This document shows positions 1 to 10,080 of a stretch of DNA of 64,000 bases, piece by piece. A program made the position numbers and the translations under genes. The number at the start of each line of letters is the position of its first letter. The stretch's first letter is position 1. Source of the stretch: Symsagittifera roscoffensis (taxonomy: Eukaryota > Xenacoelomorpha > Acoela > Convolutidae). The notes under the pieces were generated by a model. The model saw nothing but the letters and a program-made list of their open reading frames with translations. It was not told where the DNA came from and searched no databases. The stretch lies in NCBI RefSeq assembly GCF_963678635.1, contig NC_087063.1, positions 58,102,759-58,166,758 of the forward strand, written 5' to 3'.

Positions 1-837
1 CTTAATAGGTTTGCCAGCGGTGAGTGTTTTTAACTCAACGGGGAAGGATTCCATCTGAGCAAGATGAATTAGTTTGCTTTCTGCAATATCAAGTTCAGTG
101 GGGTCGGTGATTCGTAAGTCCTTACCACGAAAATGCTTATGTGAAGGCAACATCCTCAACATAAAAGCGACTACTCGTTTATATCTTGTAAAGGGACTGA
201 ACTTTTCCCAGGTGAGCCCCTGTTCGGGATGTTTGATGGATGTGACATCGGTGACAAAAGAAGATGATGTCTCCAAGCAATTATCAACATCACAAGAAGG
301 ACCCTTCAAACGAATTTTATTGATTACACGTTCGTCGGGTATAAACGGCCAATCAGTAGTCCTGAGAATGCTCGGACCAATAACCCAGCCGCTATCCTTG
401 AGGGCTTCCGAAGAAATCCCCCGCGTACCGGTATCAGCTGGATTATCGCCGCCCAGAATATGGTGCCACTCATCAATAGTGGTCGATTCGAGTATTTCGC
501 CGACACGATTAGCGACGAATACAGATAATTTTTCAGTGGGCTTTAGCCACTGCAAAGCAGTTGTACTATCTGTCCACATGTAGACATGATTAATAGAGAC
601 GGTAAGGGCGGCCGGTATATCATCTTTTAGTCGTGTGGCGAGCAGAGCAGCTTGAAGCTCTAGCTTTGGTATAGATAGCGCTTTCATGGGCGCAATCCGA
701 GCTTTACCAAAGATGAAGGTTATTTGAGTTTTATGCGAGCTCGCGAGTCGCGCACGCAAAAATCCAACAGCACAGAAAACGTCCTGCGAGCTATCACTGA
801 ACATGTGGAGCTCAATTTGATCAACAGTCTCTGTGAA

Positions 838-1095
838 TTAACAACGGGGAATAGTCAATTGCCCAAAGAGAGGCAGACTGGAGTGCCACTCGAGAAACTT
901 ATCTCTTATATACTCTGGCAATTCGTCGTCCCAAATTTGACCACTGATGTTCCAATTATCTTTAAGTAAATGACGGGCCCTAACTGTGTATGGAGCTACT
1001 AACCCAACAGGGTCAAACACAGAAGAGACGAAACTCAAGACGGTTCGTTGAGTTATTGCTTTATCGAGAGGAACGATCCACGCCTCTGCTAACAA
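838..1095 (-). CDS. BEL/Pao RT-RNase H connection fragment
   Basis: An 85-codon fragment containing the strongly conserved Pao-family motif SVFDPVGLVAPYTVRARHLL and a following LPEYIRDKFLEWHSSLP segment. It lies between the RT frame (ends 1190) and the RNase H-proximal motif near 480-400 and is out of frame with both. It has no independent function; it marks the continuing polyprotein. Confidence 0.75.
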   Translation of the reverse strand: MLAEAWIVPLDKAITQRTVLSFVSSVFDPVGLVAPYTVRARHLLKDNWNISGQIWDDELPEYIRDKFLEWHSSLPLFGQLTIPRC

Positions 1096-1189
1096 CCAAT
1101 GTGTCTTTTACATGGTCCCACTTAAGACCTAAGACGTGTGATGATTGTTCGGCACCGTTACATATTTCCTTGATGGGTGAAGACGAGGT

Positions 1190-1966
1190 TTAGGATTCCT
1201 CGGGGTTCATTGCTGAAGTGATTTCATCAGCATTACTGACAAATTTAGTCAAATTAATTCCTCCCAATTTTAGTAAGGAAACCAAATCGCGACTAATTTT
1301 AATTGCATGGGTAACGTTCTCGAATGAATCCAAGTAACCGTCCATGTAAAATTTTTCATTTACGACTGAGGCGGCCTCAGGGTATGAGGACATATTATCA
1401 GTTGCTGTTTTTCGCAACGCGAAATTGGCGCACGTAGGCGAATCCCGTGCGCCGAATATATGGCGAGTGTACTGACGAACTACCACATCGGAAGTGGTAT
1501 TCTCCCGCCACAAAAAACGGAGCGAAATTTGATCGCGGGCAAGGACTCCTACCTGGAGGAACATACCCTCTATATCCGCGGAGACGGCGTACTTGTGTTG
1601 AAGGAATCGCAAAAGTACAAAAATTAAATTTTGGAGTAGATCCGGACTCACCAATAAGGACTTATTTAAGGATGTGTCGTGAAACTTAGAGGCCCCATTA
1701 AGGACTCTGCGCACCTTACCCGGCTTATTCGGATTTACGACGGGATGGTGCGGAAGATAGCACTCGCGATCGGAACGCTTACGTGGATCATGCGGTTCGA
1801 CGGTAACGACATAGCCTTTCCTAATGTCCTCTATAATTGTTTCTGCGTATCTTTCGCGCAGCTTAGGGTCTTTACTTAACCTTTTCTCCAATGTTTTAAA
1901 TTGGGCGAGTGACGAGTAATAGTTGTTTGGTAGACTGACATTACTATCAATCCAAAGCATAGGCAC
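1190..1966 (-). CDS. BEL/Pao reverse transcriptase, second catalytic Asp replaced
   Basis: A 258-codon frame covering fingers and palm. VRRVLNGASKF and VSADIEGMFLQVGV contain the first catalytic Asp, FGARDSPTCANFALR is the conserved palm block, and FYMDGYLDSF occupies the position of the usual F-x-D-D box. The second Asp of that box reads Gly, a change expected to abolish polymerase activity. The frame stops at 1190 (NPEES then stop), and the Pao connection resumes in another frame at 1095-838. Seen: motifs and the D-to-G change. Known: the DD pair binds catalytic metal. Inferred: dead enzyme. Confidence 0.85.
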   Translation of the reverse strand: MPMLWIDSNVSLPNNYYSSLAQFKTLEKRLSKDPKLRERYAETIIEDIRKGYVVTVEPHDPRKRSDRECYLPHHPVVNPNKPGKVRRVLNGASKFHDTSLNKSLLVSPDLLQNLIFVLLRFLQHKYAVSADIEGMFLQVGVLARDQISLRFLWRENTTSDVVVRQYTRHIFGARDSPTCANFALRKTATDNMSSYPEAASVVNEKFYMDGYLDSFENVTHAIKISRDLVSLLKLGGINLTKFVSNADEITSAMNPEES

Positions 1967-1969
1967 AAT

Positions 1970-2990
1970 TTATCTTTCGCCATTGCGAACGGTTTCAGAA
2001 TTTGGGATGGATAAAGCATGTTTATCCGCGGCGGAACGGGCATCGACTTGTTTGAAAGCACCATACGATTCCAACTCGTACCAGGATTTTATCTGGTCAG
2101 TCAGAGAAGAATCTCCAACAACACACTTGAAACACGAAGAAGTAGAATTAACGGACGGCGGCAACGGACCACTTAAGACCCAACCTATCGGTAGGCGAAC
2201 GGAACACGGTGAGTTTTTATCATCTCCCAAGATGAACTCAATGGGTCTAACGGCGTGGTAGTAGTCTTGTCCGATAATAACTTCAACGTCCTCATAAGTA
2301 TATTGAGTGGGCTTAATAGTTGCTAATTGCGGATATTTATTCTGCAAATCAGCAATATTGATTAATTCGGAACCAATCCGAATATTGTCTTTAACATATG
2401 CACAGAGAGAAAATACGAAATCACTATTATTCGGCTCGGAGGAAACTGTAAACTTGACCCTCTGAGTCTCAACAACGGTGGTTGAATTGAAACCAATAAT
2501 TGACAAGTTAACGGGGCCCCCTGCCAAGCCGAGACGGTTTACGAGTGACGAAGACACCCCGGAGTGAGTCGATGCACTATCACAAAGAACCAACGTCAGG
2601 AGACTGGTTACATCCGAGAATACACCAAGTGTTGCAATTGGCAACAAACCTTTAGAAGAATCAATGTCATGTACATCACTAACAGCGGCATGGGTGGAAG
2701 TTTTTGTATTCTCCTCAGATTTTTTTGTTCCAGCCTTATTCGAGACCTTTGAATTTTCCTTCCGAGGAAATATTCTTTCGGCTCCATGGAGCAAGACATT
2801 ATGTGTGCTATCACACACTGGATTTGGGCATTTTTTCGCTCTAGAACATTGCCGGAAACTATGACTGCCATTGAGGCAAGCGAAGCAAAGTTTCTGTTCA
2901 GCTACGTATTTTGCTCGCTGAGTAGCATTCTTTTCCTTAAAAATAGCACAATTCCACAATGCATGACTAACCTTACTCATAACGTACGGC
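1970..2990 (-). CDS. BEL/Pao zinc knuckles and aspartic protease
   Basis: A 336-codon frame. Residues 28-70 carry the BEL double Cys/His knuckle (CFACLNGSHSFRQC then CPNPVCDSTHNVLLH), which packages element RNA. Residues 115-160 hold the peptidase A17-like active-site block LVLCDSASTHSGVSSSLV, with Asp-Ser in place of the retroviral Asp-Thr, as is normal for BEL. Further on, VEVIIGQDYYHAVRP and LPIGWVLSGPLP are the conserved post-protease motifs leading into RT. It ends at 1970 where the RT frame takes over, so only one frameshift separates protease from RT. Confidence 0.82.
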
Positions 2991-3363
2991 GGAAACTTAG
3001 ACTTATCCTAAGCCTTAGTAGTTACCTGGCTATTGGCTGCAAAAACTTTGGTTGTGTTTGGTTTAACCGGTTCCTCGTTTTTGCCTTTGAGTTGAGTAAA
3101 CGTAATCTTTCATGCCCCTCGGCCTTTTCTATCAACCAGTTGTTAAAGTCTAAGAGTGTTGGTCGCTGCCAATTATGTCTAACAGTATGCATTGACCAAG
3201 CCTCCTTGAGGTTAGGCGGAAGTTTACTAACAGCTTGGTTTAACAGGTTAACACTCTTTAGATCATCGTTGAAATGATTTGAAAACTGCTACGAGGCCAG
3301 ATATGGCAGAGGAGAAACCAATGACATTTTCCGAATTGTGCATCTTGAGTGGAGGAAAAGTTT

Positions 3364-4767
3364 TCAGCTTATCAAGATGCGCACCAACAATAGCATGTGG
3401 TTGCCCAAACTTCCACTGCAAGGTGGCCAGTGCATCCTTGTACATAACGCCACTATAACTAAACTCCGCAATTGCGGTTTTGCTTGGCCTGTGACGAGCG
3501 TTTTTAAGTATGTCAGTTTCGTATCATCGCTGAGAACAGCGGAATAAACGGTGGACTTAAACTGACCAAACCATTCGTGCCAGTTTAACGGGTTGCCGTC
3601 AAACTGGGCTAACTTCCATTCAGGAAGATGATCTTTGCGGCTATGCATCAATAATTCCGCCAATTCACGAGCGGAGAGAGGTCGATCCGATGAACAACCT
3701 TGGTTCGGATAAGTGGAAGACGGCGCGTCGTCTTCGTTGACTGGCTGATAACCAGTATTAGTATGATTGACAAAATGCGGAACATGTTGTGGATGAACTG
3801 GGGGAGTATTGAAATACACAGTCCCGCCACTAGTATACGGAGCGGCGGTGTTACACGATGGGACAACAGTTGTCATATTAGAAAAAATGTTTCCAGCATT
3901 ACAACACTGAGCAGGCGTGACGATTGGAGTTGTTGCTGCCAATCGCCATAAGTTTGCATCACTTGTGTAGTAACCGTTGATACTAGGTGACACAGTATGC
4001 GGAACAAAGGTAAGATTATGTTGCGTCTGGACTGGCGCTGCCTGGCAATTAGGGGCCGAAAAGAAAATCGGCGTTGGGTTTACTCCAGAACATGAGAAGC
4101 CACCACCAGCAAATGCAGGTGACAAAGAAACAAAACCAGAACCGGGTTGTGCCGGTAACATTGGGACAGGTAATGACTCCGGTTGCGCGATGGCAAAACT
4201 ACCATTAGTTATGTTTGAACTCATGGTATGTAAAGGAACAGCAGACGATGATGGTAACACGTGTGCACTAGAATGCATATTGTTAACTGGAAATGGAACA
4301 GAAGCTTGCAATGGCAAAAGGCTTGCACTGACAAATTGAGGCATAGCCCGACGTCCATAACTATGGATTCCAGGGTCACTCAATGCTGTGTGCTCATGTT
4401 TGTGACTATTACTGGTGTGAATTGCATGAGCGAGGATGGCGGAAGTCGTCGGTCCTGACGAATTGGGTACAGGAGTGAAGGCCTGCAACCTTGTCGCACT
4501 AGCTACGTCTGGAGGTGCTTGTGAACTAACAGAGTCTACCCAATCATTAGTTCGATCGGTTGCTACTTTTGAAATAGGTTGACTTACTCCAGTCGAGTTA
4601 CTTTCCGCTACCTTCTCGCTAACCTCAGATGAACTGTCCTCAAGTTCAAACGCTTTCAGTTCCATTTCAATTAGTTGCTTTTTATGACTTTCAGCCAATT
4701 GATCTAGTTCCAGCTGACTTCGTTCGGACTTAAGACGGTTCTCTTCCTCTTTAAGTCTTAAAGACAC
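3364..4767 (-). CDS. BEL/Pao gag, coiled coil to capsid
   Basis: This 467-codon frame starts with a Glu/Lys/Leu-rich coiled coil (residues 1-50) and continues through a long Ser/Pro/Thr/Asn-rich linker. Near residue 380-430 it reaches the capsid signature of BEL gag proteins (the LPEWKLAQFDGNPLNWHEWF region and SDDTKLTYLKTLVTGQAK, the DUF1759-type block). The last 30 residues are out of frame: the true capsid continuation (KDALATLQWKFGQPHAIVGA) is in another frame at 3445-3263. The gag is therefore frameshifted near 3400. The long linker is unusual in length but open, so it may be real rather than decayed. Confidence 0.75.
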   Translation of the reverse strand: MSLRLKEEENRLKSERSQLELDQLAESHKKQLIEMELKAFELEDSSSEVSEKVAESNSTGVSQPISKVATDRTNDWVDSVSSQAPPDVASATRLQAFTPVPNSSGPTTSAILAHAIHTSNSHKHEHTALSDPGIHSYGRRAMPQFVSASLLPLQASVPFPVNNMHSSAHVLPSSSAVPLHTMSSNITNGSFAIAQPESLPVPMLPAQPGSGFVSLSPAFAGGGFSCSGVNPTPIFFSAPNCQAAPVQTQHNLTFVPHTVSPSINGYYTSDANLWRLAATTPIVTPAQCCNAGNIFSNMTTVVPSCNTAAPYTSGGTVYFNTPPVHPQHVPHFVNHTNTGYQPVNEDDAPSSTYPNQGCSSDRPLSARELAELLMHSRKDHLPEWKLAQFDGNPLNWHEWFGQFKSTVYSAVLSDDTKLTYLKTLVTGQAKPQLRSLVIVALCTRMHWPPCSGSLGNHMLLLVRILIS

Positions 4768-5435
4768 TTGATACTCCCTTTCCAGCTCCTCATGGCGTCG
4801 TTTTCTAAAGCTAACTCATGCCGTTTCTCACTTGATGACATAGTGCGAACAGTCGACGTATAACGAGTGGAAGCAGATTTATCAGACTTATGTGAGTCAA
4901 GCTTTCTACTATCCTTAGACTTATTAGAGACCTTAGACCTGCTTTCAGATACTCGTGCTTCTGAATCTCTTGTTTTGTGCGAGCGTGAGGATGTCTCAGA
5001 CCTAGTTTGTTGAAAAGATCCTTTGCTCCCTGTAATGCCGGCTACTGGAAATGACGAAGGTTCAAGGCTCATCTTGTAACTCTGAGCTTCGTGCATTACT
5101 TTATCGTTCGTTTCGGTTACTTTCTTAAGCCAAAGGTCTTTCTGAGCAATAATTTTTTCAGGGTTTTCCGTTTTTCCCGCTAACCTAATTAATTGCTCAT
5201 TGACGTCGACAGCTTTTTCCATCGCAATTTTACATTTGAAAACAGCATTATCAATTTTTGTGGCGCGACTATTATTCTCAATGTACTCAAGTAATAATGA
5301 AGGACCTTTAAGCACCTCGTTTTCTAGATTAAGACGGGTTTCAAATAACTTGCGTATCTTACTTTGGAATTTTTCGTCCGTGTTTTTCACAAATTGACAA
5401 TATTCTACGGATGGTGACTTATAGAAAACAACCAA
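4758..5435 (-). CDS. BEL/Pao gag, N-terminal part
   Basis: A 225-codon open stretch begins at an ATG at 5435. It is helical and charged, with a Ser/Arg/Lys-rich middle (many SRS, SKS and DSHKSDKS-like runs at residues 130-200). This fits the N-terminal coiled-coil and linker of BEL-type gag, and it runs up to the next gag frame at 4767 with a small frame change. I see no zinc finger here. It would act as a structural protein of the element's virus-like particle. The assignment rests mainly on its position directly upstream of recognisable capsid and knuckle segments. Confidence 0.6.
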   Translation of the reverse strand: MVVFYKSPSVEYCQFVKNTDEKFQSKIRKLFETRLNLENEVLKGPSLLLEYIENNSRATKIDNAVFKCKIAMEKAVDVNEQLIRLAGKTENPEKIIAQKDLWLKKVTETNDKVMHEAQSYKMSLEPSSFPVAGITGSKGSFQQTRSETSSRSHKTRDSEARVSESRSKVSNKSKDSRKLDSHKSDKSASTRYTSTVRTMSSSEKRHELALENDAMRSWKGSIKCL

Positions 5436-6480
5436 TAGAATGAGATACTGTTTTGGTACGTAATTAAATTTGCATTAATAAATCAACATTAGCTTACAAG
5501 ACGGGGGAACTTGACGTCTCAAAGCTTCTGCCTGAAGCCTTTTTTTATAGCTTTCCGAGCTTTGAGGGGTAAGCGGTTCCGCTTCTTACGTGTCTTGAGG
5601 ATGTTAAGATTAGCGCTATAACGCCTTAGAAGGAGGAGAGTCTTTAACTCAAGGAAAGGAGGCTGGTGAAGCTCTTTGTACTTCTCAATTAGTACCTGGT
5701 CCTTAGCCTTACGCTTAGAGATAAAGACTTTAACGACGTTCAGAACGAGAATACCTGTCGAACCTAAACTTTCCTCTATATCCTCGGTTCCGTTTCGTCT
5801 ACAGTATACGATTGCACAAATGTTTGTCCTATACCGTAATAACAAATTGACAAGTTGCTCACTACTCAGCTTGCGGTTATTGTTGCTGCGGTGCCTACTT
5901 ATCGAGTTATTAATGCCGCCAAATTACAAGGTCGTTACGGTGCGAAAAGTAGTGATGAAGGTGGTACTGTATTGTTTTCTGAGAGTCCCTAGCGTTAAAG
6001 TTCAAACTTAAACCTGGCTTCGTAAAGCAAGTATCTTTGACGCGTTTCTGGGACGGAGCGGGAAGTTTTCGGAGCGCGTGATCCAAAGAACTAGCTCCTA
6101 GAATGAATACCATTTACTTAAGTGACCTATGCGACGGCTTCGTTACGCTTAAGTACCATTGGGGTTGGAAAACTAAGTAGGTCGGTTGAACTCCAACAAC
6201 ACACACGGAGTAAACCTGAGGATGAAAAAATTCAATTTAACTCACTTAATAGCACCGTACCTGACCACTTAACTTTACTGTCACGCAACGAAGTCGATAA
6301 TCGGACGGGCTGAAACGGCTTTGTTTTATTTGAAGCGAACTGGCTTTCAGTTTCACCAATGGTGGGTGGGGGATCAAGCAAATTGGTTAAGTTCCAACAA
6401 CACACGCGGAAGAAACCTGAGGATGAAAAAACTCAACTTAATTTGCCTAATATTTCGCTACTAGACCACTTAACATAAGG
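5436..6480 (-). repeat. Probable BEL leader/5' LTR with a diverged direct repeat
   Basis: This lies immediately 5' of the BEL gag start in its reading direction, where the leader and LTR should be. It contains two related blocks, about 6170-6290 and 6375-6475, sharing 'CCAACAACACAC', 'AAACCTGAGGATGAAAAAA' and 'GACCACTTAAC'. I could not fix TG...CA ends or a convincing primer-binding site, so the LTR limits are unknown. The 108-codon open stretch at 5519-5845 (-) is Lys/Arg-rich with no recognisable domain and is probably incidental. Confidence 0.4.
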
Positions 6481-7538
6481 TTGGTGTCATCTTACAGCAC
6501 AGTTTCGCAGAATTCTGGAGACGTTTTGAGGATTTTTTGGCAACTTTTTACTTTTTTCAAAAAAATTTTCGAAAATTTTGGTCAGCAGGTTCGAGTCATA
6601 AACCATTCCAAAAACTAGTCCAGTATCTCTTGTCTAGTTTTGGTATCGAGAAAAAATGTCATTCAGTTTGTCTATGTACCGACTGTAAGATATTTCAGTT
6701 CAACGGAACTGTCCAAAAATTTTGGGTATTGAGAAAAATTACCGGGGGCTAGCTTGCGGGAAAATTTCTAGCATATATGACATCGTAAATCAATTTTATA
6801 GCACAAATTGAAAGTTTTAAACTAGTCGAGTCTTACAGTTTTAATTGGAGATTGGCAACACCGGGAAAACTTCGGGTGTCGAGAAAAACACAGCTCCACC
6901 TCGCCCAAAAGTCAACAATCAGGACACCTGAACAGGCCTCTCTTCCGCCAGTCTGCTCTTTCGCCTGTCTGCTATATCGTCTGTCGGCTCTTTTGGCCTA
7001 TCGCCCACTTTCGTCAAGTAAACTGTGTGAAGAGTTTCGGCCCAATTCGGTACTCTGACGACTTTCGGCTAAACCGCACAATCTCACGATTTTCGGCCGG
7101 CTGAACAATTTAACAGCTTTCGTCCAAATGCCCATTTTCGGCTAATTAAACACTTTTCGGCCAAACGCCCACTTTCGGCCAATTAGAAACTTTTCGGCCA
7201 ACCGCTCACTTTCGGCCAATTAGACACTTTTTGGCCAAACGCCCACTTTGACGACTGTCGGTCAACTGAGCACTGTTTTAACTCGTAGTATTCTCGGCAA
7301 TACATACATTCATCGTCTTTAAAATAAAGGCCAACATTTCACACAACTCACTTTCATATTTTTAACAATCCACAGTTTCAATAAACAAATTGGTGCAAGC
7401 TAGCCACAAGAAATGGTCGGTAATGTCCTTGAGACAAATTGATCTTTTTGGCGGTCAGCCTTAATCAAGGCTGAACCGAATTAGAACCGAAAAACAGTTA
7501 AAATAGGATTTAACCCCCGTTTTTAGTATATTTTTACA
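6480..7538 (+). repeat. Candidate plus-strand LTR ending at 7538
   Basis: The right end reads ...TTTTTACA and is followed after one base by a tRNA-complementary primer-binding site, as expected for an LTR 3' end. AATAAA motifs at about 7322 and 7380 and a TATA-like 'GCATATATGA' near 6770 fit an LTR, but the left end is not identified. Within it, 7085-7255 is a roughly 38-bp tandem repeat. The internal region it should prime is missing: minus-strand gag sequence of another element follows at 7798. Confidence 0.4.
7085..7255. repeat. About 38-bp minisatellite ('CGGCCAA...' units)
   Basis: Imperfect tandem copies of 'CTTTTCGGCCAAACGCCCA' alternating with 'CTTTCGGCCAATTAGA'. About four units are visible and the edges decay on both sides. 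Confidence 0.75.
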
Positions 7539-7539
7539 T

Positions 7540-7561
7540 TGGCAGGTGGGGGAATCGAACC
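7540..7561 (+). other. Primer-binding site complementary to a tRNA 3' end
   Basis: The 22 bases begin TGGCAGGTGGGGG and end GAATCGAACC. Their complement reads as a T-arm (GGTTCGATTCC) followed by an 8-nt acceptor strand and CCA, exactly the 3' end of a mature tRNA. It sits one base after a CA-ending sequence, the normal LTR-PBS arrangement. I do not assign the tRNA species. The CCA is not genome-encoded in metazoan tRNA genes, so a PBS is more likely than a tRNA gene on the other strand. Confidence 0.65.
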
Positions 7562-7797
7562 TATGTCAACTGTTGTGTTAGGTTACTTTGTCTTAGGCCA
7601 ACTGTGCTTATTTTATATACATCTATACTCTTGTTTTATATGCATCTATACTCTACATTTGCATTGCAACAAGAGTCGTTGATATTGTTTGGCTGTGAAG
7701 TATTAGTTTGGATGTTGTTCACATATTTTAGCGATAGGTTTTCTGTTTCTTTTAGTTTCATAGTGAATTCTGCTTGCGCTAGAGTTATCTACTAGTT

Positions 7798-10080
7798 TTA
7801 TAAAGTCTCAATCTGTTCTCGGATTGAGTAAAGATTTGATGCTCTCTTTTTTATTGCTATTTTTTGCAATTGAGGTGTTAGAGTCATCATTAGGATTTCC
7901 GTCATCTTTGTATTTTTATAATCATGAGTATTGAGTGAAAATGCTTTTAGGACTAGTGTTTCTATTTTTACTGCAAGTTGTTTTATTGTTCCATTTGGTA
8001 GTCTACGAATTTCATTGCATAAAACTCTTTGATGTTGTTTGTTTCTTTCTGAATCAAACTTTTTTGAGAAATCTTCTGCCAATCTTTTCCAATCTGATTT
8101 TATTCCTATAGGGAAAACTGAAAACCATTTTTGGGCTGCGCCTTCAAGTGTAGTTTGGATTATAGCTGTGCGTCTATGTATCCAATTTTGATGAAGTGGC
8201 GTGTTTATTGGTTCAGGTCTTATATTCACAATTAAATTAGCTGTGACTGCATTTAGATAATCTTCTACAGAGTATTCGGGATCTGTGCCTGTTAATACCA
8301 TGAGTGTTTTTTTTGACGATATTGATGATCCACCCATTAGGTATGGATTCATAGTCATTTGTAGTGACTCTGCGGCATTTGGTATTTGAGAAAAGTTTGT
8401 AAGTTGACTTTTTGCTATTCATATTGTTTTAAATAATATGGCAGTGAAATTTTGTTATGCATTTGAGTTGGTTGGTTTGATAGTGTGTTAACTGGGTTCT
8501 TTGTTGAAAATTATTGTTGTAAGATGTTGGGTTATTTCTGGGTTGTCGTGTTTGTTCATCTCGTGTGTATGGTCGATACTGTAGGAACGAGGTCTTTGGC
8601 CTAAGTAAAATCGTTGATGATTTTGGTTATAGTATTCTTCATCATCTGATGGAAAATAAATTTGTGCATAATAAAGAGGTTGATTTCTGGTATGGTATTT
8701 ATTTGTATTATTTTTTGTTTTGTTGAAAAAATGGGTAGTTTTCACTTTGTTCTTGTGAGGATCGTGGTTGATCATGAAAATTCACAGAGTTTAAAGTCGG
8801 TTGCGGTATGTTTTGACTTTTGTGAAAAGAAGTAGTTTTGAATATTTGTTTTAGGTTTTGTTGTTTTGGTCCATTTACATAGTTGTAATTATGTTCTGCA
8901 AAACTATTTCTATGTGATGTTTGTTGTTTGTATGATAGTTTTGTTTCTGGTCGGAACGTTGGATAATTCATTTGCGAATGTTTTTGTGCAACAGAGGGTT
9001 TTACTGTGGATTGTATGATTGTTTGTTGTAGCGTTGGATTTTTTTAATTTTGGAGTTGTAAAATTGGGTTGAATAGGTGAAATGCTTCGTTGTGCTTCTG
9101 TTGTTGTTATTGTTTCAATAATTTCTTCGCTTACAAAAGGTGATGCGGTTTGTATATCTTGTTGTGTAAGTTTTCTTGTTCCATTTGGGTTATCATGATT
9201 TATAAATGTAGAATTTAAACTATTATTTCCTGTTCTTTCAGGGAAAAATGAATTATAGTTTAAAGGTGTTGCGTCAACTGTAAGTGGATATACTCTATCA
9301 TAATCTTTTTAAATAGGGATAGTGCTAATTGCCTGACTTGATATATCTGTTGGTATATTAATAAATAATTCATGAGACCATTCAGGGTCCCAAACATAAT
9401 CTGCTAGTACAGTTTCGTCATCTGTATTTTGTGGTCGAAAATTTTTTCTTGCTTGATCAATAAGATCAAGATTGTGACTGAAATAATCGATTATGAACTA
9501 TGCTAAGAGTTTTGTAAATCGTGTTTAACATGCTGTGTTATTTCATTTTTTGTTAGATCTTCTCGGAATGCATTTAGAAATTTTGAAATTATGTGTATTT
9601 CCTGTCGTACAATTGTGTGCCGAGGGGTTTGAGCTGGTGAATTGCCTTGAGGTTCATTCAATTCTAATATAGATAAATAGCAGCTATAGATAAGTGAGAA
9701 TACATCGTTTGTAAATATCGAGTTTGCTCTTTGTGAGTTTTCGTGTTATATGCTTTTGATGTATTGTGTAAAAACTTTTGAAAATTCAATATCTACATCA
9801 TCAGTTTGAATGAGATATCGGTCATGAAATGCATTTGGTGATCTGATTTTTATTGTGTAGATTCCATATTGTGATATGAGTCTACATATACCTTTGAGAT
9901 AGTGATCAAGAAGTTGTCTTTTGATTTTTACATAGGGAAATTCTTTTGTGCACGGCTTTCGCCTTTTTCGAATAAGTTTGCAATTAGATTTTGATAAAAT
10001 TCTATCTGTCCTCGAGGTTCAACTAATGGAGATATTGAAAAAGAAAGTACTGAATTTTCTGTGTTATCTTCTCTTTGAAT
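7798..10080 (-). pseudogene. Ty3/gypsy-type gag, N-terminal half, decayed
   Basis: The clearest part is a 186-codon frame at 8358-7798 with a gypsy-type capsid (the LTGTDPEYSVEDYLNAV block, then TTLEGAAQKWFSVFP, and RNKQHQRVLCNEIRRLPNGT). Upstream in reading direction, Asn/Gln/His-rich segments (8775-8488 and 8971-8708) overlap in different frames, showing frameshifts, and the remainder to about 10080 is broken by stops. The gag ends abruptly at 7798 (stop) before its C-terminal block. Sequence matching that missing block lies far away at about 59.9-59.0 kb, also on the minus strand. It would encode the element's capsid. No protease or RT follows it here. Confidence 0.8.

Larger units (their letters stand above)
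1..5435 (-). pseudogene. Decayed BEL/Pao LTR retrotransposon polyprotein (gag-PR-RT-RNase H), truncated at the left edge
   Basis: Read leftward on the minus strand, the pieces appear in BEL/Pao order: coiled-coil and capsid gag (5435-3263), Cys-rich zinc knuckles (about 2990-2790), aspartic protease (about 2650-2300), reverse transcriptase (1966-1190), the Pao connection with the family motif SVFDPVGLVAPY (about 1040), and an RNase H-proximal stretch with DEWHHILGGDNPADTGTRG (about 480-400). The integrase would lie left of position 1. The frame changes at about 4760, 3390, 2990, 1970, 1190 and 840, so no intact polyprotein remains. Domain order and motifs are seen directly; membership of BEL/Pao is from family knowledge. 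It is a dead or dying copy that entered next to the TMEM232 locus. Confidence 0.88.

Noticed and set aside
74-583. 169-codon plus-strand frame
   Set aside because: It is antisense to the BEL polyprotein, which has recognisable motifs on the minus strand.
3977-4339. 120-codon plus-strand frame
   Set aside because: Antisense to the Ser/Pro-rich BEL gag linker.
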